A DNA stretch of 64,000 nucleotides. It comes from Paenibacillus sp. Soil766 (lineage in GTDB: Bacteria > Bacillota > Bacilli > Paenibacillales > NBRC-103111). Where the stretch lies: contig NZ_LMSJ01000001.1 of the NCBI RefSeq assembly GCF_001428105.1, positions 248,835-312,834 on the forward strand. The letters run 5' to 3'. Positions 44,608 through 54,278 of this stretch are shown in pieces (the first letter of the stretch is position 1; every line of letters starts with the position of its first letter). The translations under genes and the position numbers were made by a program. The notes below the pieces were generated by a model. That model was given only the letters and a program-made list of their open reading frames with translations, had not been told where the DNA came from and made no database searches.

Positions 44608-45558
44608 CTACCAAATTTGTTTTCCGAACAATCTTGCAATCCGATTCGCCAGTAGAATGAGAACGAAACCAATTACAGCTTTAAATAGTCCGACAGCTGC
44701 AGCGAATGAAAGCCTGCCATCGATTAAACCAATACGGTACGTGTATGTCTCGAATACATCGGCCACCTCATACGTCATGGGATTATATAAAAGGAACACC
44801 TGCTCGAAGCCATTGTCGAGAATGTTGCCTAGCTGCAGAATGAGCAGGACAACGACCGTCGTAGTAATACCCGGCAGTGTGATATAACGAATTTGCTGCA
44901 GTCTGGAAGCTCCATCCATTTTGGCCGATTCATACAAGGAGGGATCAATACCAGTCATCGCTGCGAGATAGATAATCGTTCCCCACCCAACTCCCTTCCA
45001 AACTTCAGCTGAAACGAGAATCGTTCTGAAATATTCTGGTTTTAGCAGAAAAGAAATCGGTTGATAATCCAGGGACTTAATCAGAAAGTTTACCGGGCCG
45101 GTTGATGGGGATAGAAAATTTATGATCATCCCAGCGAGCACGACCCAGGAAATAAAGTGAGGCAAATACAGGATCGTCTGAGATAATCGTTTGAACATCA
45201 GATTTCTGACTTCATTAAGCATGACAGCAAGTAAGATCGGAGCCGGAAATCCGAACAAGATTTGATAGAAACTAATGATTAACGAGTTGCTCATCACTTT
45301 GTAAAAGTCACGTGCTTGGAATAAGTAGGTGAAATTTTCGAAACCTATCCATTTGCTTGCCCATATCCCCCGCACTAAGCTAAAGTCTTTGAAGGCGATC
45401 ACGATTCCGAGCATAGGAATGTATTTGAATATGACCAAATAAAGCATTCCCGGTATCAAAAAGATATACAGCCATTTATGAAGCTTAAAGTGCTTCAAGG
45501 TTGCGCTTTTATGTTCTGTTGCCCTTAATGCACGAAGTTTCTCCGCAGATACTTCCAC
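44608..45558 (-). CDS. Carbohydrate ABC permease, LplB type
   Basis: About 317 residues, six predicted helices; LIPGMLYLVIFKYIPMLGIV and LYESAKMDGASRLQQIRYITLP are family landmarks. Two GTG starts compete. The one at 45567 overlaps the stop of the beta-helix gene in a GTGA junction but lies 1 base from AAAGGA. The one at 45558 has a proper 10-base spacing and is used here. Either way it is tightly coupled to the beta-helix protein, so that protein probably acts on what this importer brings in. Confidence 0.88.
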   Translation of the reverse strand: MEVSAEKLRALRATEHKSATLKHFKLHKWLYIFLIPGMLYLVIFKYIPMLGIVIAFKDFSLVRGIWASKWIGFENFTYLFQARDFYKVMSNSLIISFYQILFGFPAPILLAVMLNEVRNLMFKRLSQTILYLPHFISWVVLAGMIINFLSPSTGPVNFLIKSLDYQPISFLLKPEYFRTILVSAEVWKGVGWGTIIYLAAMTGIDPSLYESAKMDGASRLQQIRYITLPGITTTVVVLLILQLGNILDNGFEQVFLLYNPMTYEVADVFETYTYRIGLIDGRLSFAAAVGLFKAVIGFVLILLANRIARLFGKQIW

Positions 45559-45563
45559 ACTTT

Positions 45564-47204
45564 TCACTTCCTTTCTTCGATGATAATCATTCTGGATGTA
45601 GATGGGTCGATTCGAAATGGCTGCCCGACATTATGAAAGCGGTTACAAACAAGGCGAACACCCTCCGCATGATGAACGTCCACCCCGATGGGTACATGCC
45701 GAAACGTACATTCCTCAATGACGATGTTTTTATTATAGAAACCTTCAAGCCCCTCCGAACGAATCCCGATACCTCCTGTTACTCCACAACGAGGTGTGAA
45801 TCCGCAATTGTCAAAGCTGCACCGGCGTATGGTAACACCATTTGGATGCCCACCTTCGTAGAAGTCAGTCCACTCAGCGCCAATTAATATACCTACATTC
45901 ATTAAATTCTGATAGGAAACATCCTCAATGGTGACATGACTGTGCTTCACGATATGTCCGCTTCCAGCGATATTACGGAACACGGAATGTTTTATCGTAT
46001 AGGCGTTTAGCTCCCAGCAGGAAGGGACTGCATGAGCGTTTAGGTTCAGCGGCAGATCCACAGGTTGTTCACATTCGATCAAATAATAGTACCCGCCATT
46101 GCCAGAACCGTCCGGTTGCCATGAACGAATCCCGTTCTCCATCTGATCGTCCCCGTTATAAAAGGTAAGTCGACTGCCCGTTCGGAGCGGAGCATAGCTC
46201 CATTTCGCCCAGAGTCGCAAGTGATAGCGATCGATCACCTTATCGACCAAGAGGAACGTGCTGTGCATATTCTGACCATCCATCCGCACGCCTTCAACAT
46301 ACATGTGCTCAATCTCGAAGTCACCTTCACACTTATAAATCTTCCATGCATCTCTTGGCGCTGTAAACAGCAACTGTCCTTCTGGCTGAAATCGAACCCG
46401 ATTCGCTTTCACTCCATTGCAGCTTTCTGTTTGCATCGCAAAACCGTTTGAGCTAACCGTATGCAGATTGTTAAGCCACAATCGGGAGCATTCCTTGAAC
46501 TGCAATTGAAACTCCGTATTCGCTCCAAAATGCCAAGATAGCCCTTCTCCGACGGTTACTTTCTCAGCAACTTCAGCGCTGTCCAGTCTCAACCTGCGTC
46601 CCTCGCCGCCTTCAATGCAACGCCAGTTGACACCTGCACCCTGTCCATAAGTCACACTTTCGCCGACCAATGCACCAGCCTGCAGATCAAAGCGGTTCGC
46701 GCAGAAGCAAGCCATGCCGTCTATATAGGGATTGCTTTCAAACACCTCTACGATAAGGAAATCATCCCCTTTGTCGACGATGATTCCAGCACTGGAATAA
46801 GCCGGCTCCCGCGAAAACTTTAAATTGCGCAATTGCAAGTCTTCACACCTCTCCGCCCATAAGATAGCGGGCAAATAAGCTTCGTTCTCTCCTTTGTGAC
46901 AACCGACAAGTAGCGACGCCGGATTACCTTCCTCATCAACAGCACCTTCTAGCGTCAAGCCATGAATATCGTGCAGCCAAAGATGCCTGCGAGCCCAATC
47001 CTGACGTTCGGCATCCTCATCTGTCACAAAGCTATACAGATAGTATTTTCCGCGCTCCAGCAGTACGCGTGATTTACAATGTGTAGCAGCAAATGTTATT
47101 GCCTGACGAAGCGCCTCAGCCTGATCGAAGGGAACATCCGGCACAGCTCCAAAGTCCCTTGCAAATACACAATTCTCTAGATCTTGTTCTGTTAGATTCA
47201 GCAT
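45564..47204 (-). CDS. Right-handed beta-helix protein, probable glycosidase or lyase (paralogue of 55913)
   Basis: A 546-residue protein with no signal peptide. It opens with FARDFGAVPDVPFDQAEALR, the usual start of pectate-lyase-like helices, and runs through many turns ending RNIAGSGHIVKHSHVTIEDV and GIGIRSEGLEG. The stretch FTAPRDAWKIYKCEGDFEIE, followed by YVEGVRMDGQNMH, recalls the DDGxNxH region of GH110 alpha-1,3-galactosidases; this is only a motif impression. Probably an intracellular enzyme processing imported oligosaccharides. It lies between a binding-protein gene (26 bases upstream) and the permeases. ATG 47204 follows AAGGTG. It shares long stretches with the protein at 55913. 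Confidence 0.75.
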   Translation of the reverse strand: MLNLTEQDLENCVFARDFGAVPDVPFDQAEALRQAITFAATHCKSRVLLERGKYYLYSFVTDEDAERQDWARRHLWLHDIHGLTLEGAVDEEGNPASLLVGCHKGENEAYLPAILWAERCEDLQLRNLKFSREPAYSSAGIIVDKGDDFLIVEVFESNPYIDGMACFCANRFDLQAGALVGESVTYGQGAGVNWRCIEGGEGRRLRLDSAEVAEKVTVGEGLSWHFGANTEFQLQFKECSRLWLNNLHTVSSNGFAMQTESCNGVKANRVRFQPEGQLLFTAPRDAWKIYKCEGDFEIEHMYVEGVRMDGQNMHSTFLLVDKVIDRYHLRLWAKWSYAPLRTGSRLTFYNGDDQMENGIRSWQPDGSGNGGYYYLIECEQPVDLPLNLNAHAVPSCWELNAYTIKHSVFRNIAGSGHIVKHSHVTIEDVSYQNLMNVGILIGAEWTDFYEGGHPNGVTIRRCSFDNCGFTPRCGVTGGIGIRSEGLEGFYNKNIVIEECTFRHVPIGVDVHHAEGVRLVCNRFHNVGQPFRIDPSTSRMIIIEERK

Positions 47205-47230
47205 GTTAAGGCACCTTCCTAGTGTACAAA

Positions 47231-48754
47231 TTACTGTTTAAGTAGCTCTTGCTCGACGAGCTGCTTTCTAGCTGCTTCCATATATAAGTCGTAACGATAC
47301 GTCTTCTCCAGTGTGTGAACGAAATCGTCGTACTCGGATAACGGACGTTTATCATAAATGAATTTGAACGTCTCCTCCATGATGTATCGATTAGCATCTA
47401 CCGCATTAAACCCTGGTGGCAGCTCGATAAAAGCGTCATAGACCTTCAATCTCGGCTGCTCGATGGCAAATCGATAATAGGGTTCGGCATCTGGGAATTT
47501 CGTTCGTAAATAGGTCATTTCATCACGGCCAATCAATTGATACAAGTGTGAGTAAACGACATCATTAATTTTTTCGGTTGGTAGAATCGTATCACCGTCC
47601 AATTTAAAGTGAATCCCGGGGAGTCCATATTGCACAAGACGGGAGCCTTCCGTAGAGGATAAATAATTCAGCAATGCAATGACCTTCTGCAATTTCTCGG
47701 AATTATTCTGAAGCGAAGCAGGCATGACCGCAATACTACGCGCGCCCACATCGTCATAGCCGTTGTAAGAGCCACCCGGCCCAATTGGTGCTTGTATTTG
47801 GACCCAATTGGCTTGCGGCTGCAAGGTCTTAATTTGTTTAGCTGCATCACTATTCACGACAACCGGCCAATTAAAGTTGAGCAATCCTACCTGTCCTTGA
47901 TAGGCTTTATCTTTATGCTGTACCTTGGTATTCGCCAGAAAATCGGGATCGACGACACCTTGCTTCACCATGGTATTCACGAACCCAAGCGCTTGTTTGA
48001 ATTGTGGATCGTAGATTGAATTCACAAGCTTGCCATCCTTCAAATAAAACTTACCAGGATACGTTGTACCATACGCCCCGAATATTTGGTCCAGTGCGTT
48101 AAATTGCGGATTGCCCGTAAAACCGTACGTATCTTTCTTGCCATTGCGATCTGGATCTTGTTCAGTGAAAGCTTTCATGACCTGCAGCAACTCGTCAATA
48201 GTTACAGGTGCCTGCCTATCTACCTGATCCAGCCAATCCTGACGAAGCCATAAGGTGAACTGTGGAGCTGGCGAAACCTTTGGAATGCCGAATACCCGTC
48301 CCTTGACTGTTCCCGTCTTCATCGCTTCGTCTCCCCCGACAAATTGCTTCGTCGCTTGGAGCTTATCCATATAAGGTGTTAAATCCAATAAGCTGCCTTG
48401 CTGAGAAAGGGCAATCATATCCCTGCGGTCCACATAGAACAGATCTGCAGAGGTGTTGCTTGCTAAGCGGAGATTGCGCTGATTTTTATAATCCTCGTCT
48501 CCTACTACTGCTGTAATTTTCAAATCAATACCCAGCTTGGTATCCAATTCTGTCTTGATCATATCCATGGCCGGATCCGTAGGAAGGTTGTTTAGCGCGC
48601 TTATCAGCACCTCGATTTTCACCCTTGTACCGGTTTGATTAGTAGGAGCAGCTGAATTCGGGCTCGCAGGCTGCTTGCTGCAACCTGCTAAGCTTAAGGT
48701 TAACAATACGCATGTCACTAAAGCGGGAACAGATTGCCATCTTCTCAAGATCAT
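47231..48754 (-). CDS. Substrate-binding lipoprotein, first gene of the third importer operon
   Basis: A 507-residue lipoprotein with lipobox SLAGC and a Ser/Pro/Asn linker. The family 1 binding-protein fold includes DPDRNGKKDTYGFTG and a C-terminal helix rich in Lys and Glu. It is transcribed before the beta-helix gene and the permeases. Together with the binding protein at 42105, the operon has two receptors for one channel. The start ATG has GAGGGAGAG about 6 bases upstream. A TACAAT at 48798-48803 (minus strand) could be its -10 box, without a clear -35. Confidence 0.9.
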   Translation of the reverse strand: MILRRWQSVPALVTCVLLTLSLAGCSKQPASPNSAAPTNQTGTRVKIEVLISALNNLPTDPAMDMIKTELDTKLGIDLKITAVVGDEDYKNQRNLRLASNTSADLFYVDRRDMIALSQQGSLLDLTPYMDKLQATKQFVGGDEAMKTGTVKGRVFGIPKVSPAPQFTLWLRQDWLDQVDRQAPVTIDELLQVMKAFTEQDPDRNGKKDTYGFTGNPQFNALDQIFGAYGTTYPGKFYLKDGKLVNSIYDPQFKQALGFVNTMVKQGVVDPDFLANTKVQHKDKAYQGQVGLLNFNWPVVVNSDAAKQIKTLQPQANWVQIQAPIGPGGSYNGYDDVGARSIAVMPASLQNNSEKLQKVIALLNYLSSTEGSRLVQYGLPGIHFKLDGDTILPTEKINDVVYSHLYQLIGRDEMTYLRTKFPDAEPYYRFAIEQPRLKVYDAFIELPPGFNAVDANRYIMEETFKFIYDKRPLSEYDDFVHTLEKTYRYDLYMEAARKQLVEQELLKQ

Positions 48755-48904
48755 AAGTCTCTCTCCCTCATTGCAATGAAAGTGATGCCATACACCTATT
48801 GTACATCCTGCGAGCCCTTTTCACCTTTCAACATTTCGTAAAAAACTTCATTATTTCATTATTCGACTTTCGAACCTGATAGATCATACTGTTCTTCGTC
48901 TTCT

Positions 48905-51900
48905 CTAGTTCTTATTTTTGTCTTTGTCTTTGTCTTTGTCTTTGTCTTTGTCTTTGTCTTTGTCTTTTTTGGCAGGCCCAGCGCCTGGTTCGGGGTTGGT
49001 AGGATCATTTGCCTTTGGAACGAACATCACCGCATCTGCACGCAGGTACGCTGTATCCATGGCAGTCATCGTAACGGTCGCCTCCTCATCTTGCGTAAAG
49101 TGATAAGTACCAAGCGAGATCCACTGCTGGCCTCCCATCTTCTGATCGATCATGACGGACGTCGAGCCCCCCGCATGCTGCACAGTGTACATGGCTTGCG
49201 TTGTACTGTTATGAAAGGACGGATTCCATATCCGTACTTCATAGTTCCCCTCTGTTTCAAGAGCCTTACTCCAATTCACTTGATCGCCAACAGTCCTTGT
49301 AAATCTGGTGTCATTATCGTCATAGCCGAAAGCGTCTGTTGTGGAAGACCATGTGCCTGTTTCCGAGTAGCTAGGATCTCCGTTGTCTACGATAACTGCA
49401 TCAAGAGGTGCGTCCAAACCATAATCTTTCGTGTAAAATTTGAAATAATCATAGGTTACTTCCGCAGGCAATTGGTCATCCGCAACAGGAAGCTTATACA
49501 CCAAAGATGTCAACCATAAATGCTGACCTCTCCCTTGCGTCCCCGCTCCATGCGGTCCGGGATAGAATTCTTCTCTGAACATTTTACCGTCCACATAAAA
49601 TTTAATCTTTGTCGGTGTCCATTCCATTCCGTACGTATGAAAGCCATCAGAGGAGTCCACTTCGCTGTAGGTGGTATAAGGCACATATGTCAAATGCGCA
49701 TCTCCGGGCCACCAGTAATGACCTGCGGTCATTACTCCATCGGGGTGTGAAGTATCAATCTCAAATCCGTCGATTTCATTTACCTGATAATCCGTTGTCG
49801 GGGAATAGAGCTGATCCCCATCGAGAACCGTTACCCGCTGATTCAAGCCTGCAATCCAAAAGGAACTGTGAAACCCTTCCTTATTCCATTGCTTAAATCT
49901 AGTTTCATAATAGCCGTATCCCAAAAGCGGCTTGGTAATAATGCCACCCCCAGAATAAGCCCTTCCACCGCTGCCAGCAGGCTCCTTTTTCAACGCAATT
50001 CTTAGAAAGCCATCCGATACAGACACGTTTTCTTTTTTATTATCGGTATACGCATTACTTCCTATGCGATAGTACCACTGATCGTTATTCAGAGCGGAAC
50101 CATTAAATTCATCCTCAAAAGCAAGCGTATAGCCGGAACCCGGTACTGAAGGTACTAATTCGATATGCAATCGATAAACGAGCTTGCGACTTCCATCCTG
50201 GGAAGTAACCTCGATTGGTACTGTTCTAACTCCACCGAATAAGGACTCCTTGGAGACTAGCAGGTTGCTTTGACTTTGGCCGTCTATTTTTAACGTCTGT
50301 CCCTCCGCGCCTTTCACCGGTGTTAACGTAATGTCTCGATCTGTAACGATCGTGTAATCGGTTGAATAAGGATCAAATGAAATGAGACCGTTCGATAATG
50401 TGATGCCTGATAACCGTTCGTAATTTTCCCCCGGTACGTTTGTTGGAGGCGTAGCCCCATATATTTCAAAGGAATATAACCCTGTAAACACGAAATCTTT
50501 TGCTTTGTCCGCATAAAACCGCACGTACCTAGCGGTCACCTCTGGAAAGCTGACGTTTTCAATCGAGGATGGCTTGGCTTGGCTGATATAGGCGTCCTGC
50601 CATTGCAAGCCGTCGTCCGAGTATTGAATTTTGAAGCTTTGCATATCTGTGTAGTTGTAAAAAGCAGCCACTGCCCGATTAAACGAGGTTCTGCGGAGTA
50701 AATCTACCTCCAACCAGACATAAGGTGTGCCATCTGCCAACACATTTCGCCATACCGAAGCTCCATCGCCATCCACCGCATACTTGCCCGGCGTCAAATA
50801 GTATTCTTGAGTAGTCCTCACAGGCTTTCCGCGTGTATGATTCCCGTTGCCCACCGTAATGTCATATTGCTTCTTATAGGAACGGTCCTCTGCTTGCACC
50901 TCAACTTGAATGGTTTGAACGCCATGTACTAGCAGGATTGACATTGAGTCTGTACCACTGCTAATTTGGGCACCATTCACGAAAAGAACTGCGTTCAAAT
51001 CACTTGTTTCAGCCGTTATAATGAGCTCATTCTCCCCATTTGGGACCTCATAGGAATATGTGATTACGTCTGGCTCAAATCCCGGCGATTGGTTCTGTCC
51101 AGGCGTAACGTTGTAGCCTCTTGTTAGCTCATGTCCGTTGATCTGCAGTTTTTTCAATGTTGCGTCTGCCTTCTGACGATAAATATTCAGCCTATAGTGC
51201 TGGCTATAAGCTGGATCTTGGGCTATCACCACAATGTCAATCTCGTTATTGCCAACTGTTAAATCTACAGATATCGGTTGTTCTGAGCTGATTACGGTTC
51301 CGTTCACCTTCACAGATGCTGCGGTATCAGCTGATATAGGCAAGATGGTAATGGATGAGCTTGCATTTTGAACCGTATACGTATAAGAAGTCACGCTAGG
51401 GTCGAACTCCTGCAATGGAACCCCATTCAACTGCAAATCGCTTAATGTCACATTCGTGTTGTTACCAGCTGAACGTTTTACAACAACCGTGTATCGCTGA
51501 GTGTAGCTGCTATTTACCGCTTGAACATCGATAGGAATCTCATTATCTCCGATTATTAACGGAATGGACTCACTTGAAGACCCATTGTTCACCACCACCC
51601 CATTCACTCTAATCTCTGCTGAAGGATCAGTAGCAGTCGGAGTAATCGTAATCTCATGTACGGCATTGCTTACTAAATACGTATAGGAAGTCACTGTAGG
51701 CTGAAATATAGATGTGGAGCCAACCTGCAAATCACGAAGCGTATGAATCCGCGATGGCAGCTTCTCAAACTTTACCGAATCCGAGTTGAAATAACCTGTC
51801 GGGCCTCCCGGATCTCTGGAAAGCTTCACATATTCCTCCCCTGCTGCTTGAAAATCAAAGATGCCTAACTCTACCCAACCGCCAGCCGGAGCCGCATTAT

Positions 51901-52339
51901 CATAAGCCGACTTCGTCGACTCACCATTCCGATACACCTCGGTCATTAGTCGAGCGGATGCCGCCGTTCTTTGGACGATCCATACGGACACTCGATATGT
52001 TCCCATTGTAAAGCTTTGCTCGCTTAAGGATGGTGTGTAGGTTGCATAAGCAGTATTTGTATTAGCATTCTGAGCACCCTTTGCATAAGCTAGTGTGCTT
52101 TTGGAACCGCCCCCCAGCATGCCTGAGCTGAAGTAGCCCTTGGTCGTTGTGGGAAATCCACCTGCGATATTAGGCGCCCCTTCATTATCGTTATCGATAA
52201 TGATCGTTTGCTGCACAGATTCTGTTGCGTAAGCTGTGTCAGCTCCATAAGCCTCAAAAATGCCACTTAACCCTGAAGACATAAGTAGTACGAGGGCAAG
52301 AAAGCAGAAAACCATACGTCTGAATGACTGGTACATCAT
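48905..52339 (-). CDS. Secreted multidomain GH16 endo-beta-glucanase
   Basis: A 1144-residue secreted protein; signal peptide near residues 8-32. Order: golvesin-C-like beta-sandwich (about 43-193), three cadherin-like sandwiches (195-286, 290-385, 386-496), an F5/8C-type domain (503-633) and a fourth cadherin-like domain (636-725). Then GH16 (about 726-970), a second golvesin-like domain (980-1110) and a Lys-Asp tail. The catalytic signature is EIDGFE in the laminarinase-type E-x-D-x-x-E form. Other GH16 landmarks are FEDEFNGSALNNDQWYY, YYETRFKQW and HTYGMEWTPTKIKFYVDG. Likely cleaves beta-1,3 or mixed-linkage glucan. It has no sortase motif; the charged tail may hold it to the wall. The start ATG follows AGGGGGAAT. 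It diverges from the sensor kinase at 52515. Confidence 0.88.
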   Translation of the reverse strand: MMYQSFRRMVFCFLALVLLMSSGLSGIFEAYGADTAYATESVQQTIIIDNDNEGAPNIAGGFPTTTKGYFSSGMLGGGSKSTLAYAKGAQNANTNTAYATYTPSLSEQSFTMGTYRVSVWIVQRTAASARLMTEVYRNGESTKSAYDNAAPAGGWVELGIFDFQAAGEEYVKLSRDPGGPTGYFNSDSVKFEKLPSRIHTLRDLQVGSTSIFQPTVTSYTYLVSNAVHEITITPTATDPSAEIRVNGVVVNNGSSSESIPLIIGDNEIPIDVQAVNSSYTQRYTVVVKRSAGNNTNVTLSDLQLNGVPLQEFDPSVTSYTYTVQNASSSITILPISADTAASVKVNGTVISSEQPISVDLTVGNNEIDIVVIAQDPAYSQHYRLNIYRQKADATLKKLQINGHELTRGYNVTPGQNQSPGFEPDVITYSYEVPNGENELIITAETSDLNAVLFVNGAQISSGTDSMSILLVHGVQTIQVEVQAEDRSYKKQYDITVGNGNHTRGKPVRTTQEYYLTPGKYAVDGDGASVWRNVLADGTPYVWLEVDLLRRTSFNRAVAAFYNYTDMQSFKIQYSDDGLQWQDAYISQAKPSSIENVSFPEVTARYVRFYADKAKDFVFTGLYSFEIYGATPPTNVPGENYERLSGITLSNGLISFDPYSTDYTIVTDRDITLTPVKGAEGQTLKIDGQSQSNLLVSKESLFGGVRTVPIEVTSQDGSRKLVYRLHIELVPSVPGSGYTLAFEDEFNGSALNNDQWYYRIGSNAYTDNKKENVSVSDGFLRIALKKEPAGSGGRAYSGGGIITKPLLGYGYYETRFKQWNKEGFHSSFWIAGLNQRVTVLDGDQLYSPTTDYQVNEIDGFEIDTSHPDGVMTAGHYWWPGDAHLTYVPYTTYSEVDSSDGFHTYGMEWTPTKIKFYVDGKMFREEFYPGPHGAGTQGRGQHLWLTSLVYKLPVADDQLPAEVTYDYFKFYTKDYGLDAPLDAVIVDNGDPSYSETGTWSSTTDAFGYDDNDTRFTRTVGDQVNWSKALETEGNYEVRIWNPSFHNSTTQAMYTVQHAGGSTSVMIDQKMGGQQWISLGTYHFTQDEEATVTMTAMDTAYLRADAVMFVPKANDPTNPEPGAGPAKKDKDKDKDKDKDKDKDKNKN
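48920..48967 (+). repeat. Hexanucleotide microsatellite (GTCTTT)8 encoding the Lys-Asp tail
   Basis: Eight perfect copies of GTCTTT on the plus strand encode (Lys-Asp)8 at the C-terminus of the GH16 protein, followed by Lys-Asn-Lys-Asn and the stop. Copy-number changes of 6 bases keep the frame, so tail length can vary between strains without loss of the enzyme. Confidence 0.95.
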
Positions 52340-52479
52340 ATTCCCCCTATTTTCAAATAAAATACAACAACATCCTCATTATCACTTCATTTAATCGCTC
52401 ATCTGCATTCAAAATTTATTAAAATGATTCAATATTCAACGAAGTATCAGATAACACTAACTTTCGCTCGGAAAGCTAT

Positions 52480-52485
52480 TATAAT
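52480..52485 (+). promoter_or_regulatory. -10 box of the second kinase/regulator operon
   Basis: TATAAT lies 29 bases before the kinase ATG at 52515, in the 175-base divergent gap with the GH16 gene. There is no good -35 at 17 bases. Confidence 0.4.
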
Positions 52486-52514
52486 AAGAGTTAAGATCGT
52501 TTAGGAGGACTTCT

Positions 52515-54278
52515 ATGAAGCGTCGTATCGCAGTCCAAGTGTTCGTTATCTCCTTCTTGCTTGTGGAATCGATAATCGTTTTGTTAGGTTACTGGTATTA
52601 TCGGCATTCTTCCGATTCCTTGCTGGAGGCGCAGTATGAATACGCCGATCAGATTGCTAACAAATCCAACGATTATTTAAATGTTACACTCGAAAATATT
52701 CGAAATTTATTCATTACCGTAGGTACTGACAGTCGTTTCCAACAAGGCTCAAGCGAGGAAATCATTCGCTGGTTTAACAACAGTCTGCTGCCTTATATGC
52801 CCAATGTGTACAATATTCATTTGCTTGAACAAGGTAAGATGGCTGCCAGCACTTCTTATGTGCAATGGGCACTTTTGGATACACCTACACTTTCCAAGGA
52901 ACTAGCGCAAATTAAGCTAAGTGGAATCGTGTATTGGATCGGCCCTTACTTTTCACTGCCTTCCAACTATACCGTGACGGCTGCCATGAAGCTTCCTTCT
53001 ACGGACGGTGACAAAATCATACTGCTCGATCTCTATCTAGCTAAGCTCTATGAATCCTTGCAGTCACAATCTTCTAATCGAATCACGGGGGAAATCCTTT
53101 TACTTGATCGGTTGCACCGGCCTGTTTTCGGAAGACCGCCTTATTCGCAATACAATGTGTTCAATAAATCGTACCAGCTAATCGGACTCAAAGATGAGTG
53201 GTTCGAAGGCGGATGGAAACAATCCGAACAGCAAACCGCTGATGGCCAAAGTCTTGTCCTTACAAGAGTGACCAATCCTGCGCTCGGTTGGGATGTTGTT
53301 TGGATACTTGACAAAACAGCACTGCTGAAGCCTTTGCAAAAAACGCTCTCCTTTACCTGGGCACTCGGTTTAGTCTCATTGCTATTATCTATTGCGATGG
53401 CTTATACGATATCCATTCTGATTAGTAGACCTATTCGTAAGATTGCCGACTCGATGAATGCTGTCAGTGACGGGCTCTTGGACACCTCCATTCAGCTAAA
53501 CCGTCAGGATGAACTTGGGCTTCTCGCCAAGCATTTCAACCGGATGACGGCTCATATTCGCGAACTCATTGCTAATCTGAAGCAGTCTGAGAAGCAGAAG
53601 CAGATATCTGACTTTCTTGCACTTCAAGCACAGATCAAACCGCACTTTCTATTTAATACGTTGAATTCCATCAGCATGGCTGCCCGCTCCGGCGAATATA
53701 ACAAGGTTGATCAACTCGTATCGTCCCTGACGACACAACTGGATTACACGTTAAAAACAAGTCCAGGTCCTGTGACATTGCGAGAGGAAATAACAGCATT
53801 AGAGAGTTACGTTGATTTGATGCATATCCGATATCCAGGTAAATTTTCCTTTCATATGGATCTTGATCCACTCACTTTAGAGCGGAAGCTGCCGAAGTTC
53901 GTGCTGCAACCTTTGGTGGAAAATAGTATTTTTCACGGGCTAGTGCCAGATCATAAAGACGGTGTATTGTTCATAGGCACGACTGTCGGGACAGATGGCT
54001 GGGACATCATGATCGAAGATAACGGCAAGGGCATGTCCACTGAGAAAATATCGAAACTAATGGATCGGCTGAATAGCCATTCCGCTAACGGTAAAGAGAT
54101 TACAGCTGAGGAAAATAAAAATGGACATAGTATTGGTCTTGTCAATGTTCACCGCAGACTTCAAATGATGTACGGAGACCGATATCGTATTCACTTAGAG
54201 AGCACGCAGGAAGAAGGCACAAAGCTATTAATCAGATTGGGGGCAGAACCGAATGAAGAGCATCTTGATCGTGGATGA
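52515..54278 (+). CDS. YesM-type sensor histidine kinase
   Basis: A 587-residue membrane kinase. Helices near 7-28 and 275-298 enclose an extracellular sensor domain. A HAMP domain (ISRPIRKIADSMNAVSDG) and the His_kinase module follow, with QIKPHFLFNTLNSIS (His about 377). The ATPase domain has QPLVENSIFHG, EDNGKGM and SIGLVNVHRRLQ. The ATG at 52515 has AGGAGG 7 bases upstream. The last 26 bases overlap the response regulator gene. It diverges from the GH16 gene and probably controls that enzyme, the third importer operon, or the beta-helix gene at 55913. Confidence 0.92.
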   Translation: MKRRIAVQVFVISFLLVESIIVLLGYWYYRHSSDSLLEAQYEYADQIANKSNDYLNVTLENIRNLFITVGTDSRFQQGSSEEIIRWFNNSLLPYMPNVYNIHLLEQGKMAASTSYVQWALLDTPTLSKELAQIKLSGIVYWIGPYFSLPSNYTVTAAMKLPSTDGDKIILLDLYLAKLYESLQSQSSNRITGEILLLDRLHRPVFGRPPYSQYNVFNKSYQLIGLKDEWFEGGWKQSEQQTADGQSLVLTRVTNPALGWDVVWILDKTALLKPLQKTLSFTWALGLVSLLLSIAMAYTISILISRPIRKIADSMNAVSDGLLDTSIQLNRQDELGLLAKHFNRMTAHIRELIANLKQSEKQKQISDFLALQAQIKPHFLFNTLNSISMAARSGEYNKVDQLVSSLTTQLDYTLKTSPGPVTLREEITALESYVDLMHIRYPGKFSFHMDLDPLTLERKLPKFVLQPLVENSIFHGLVPDHKDGVLFIGTTVGTDGWDIMIEDNGKGMSTEKISKLMDRLNSHSANGKEITAEENKNGHSIGLVNVHRRLQMMYGDRYRIHLESTQEEGTKLLIRLGAEPNEEHLDRG

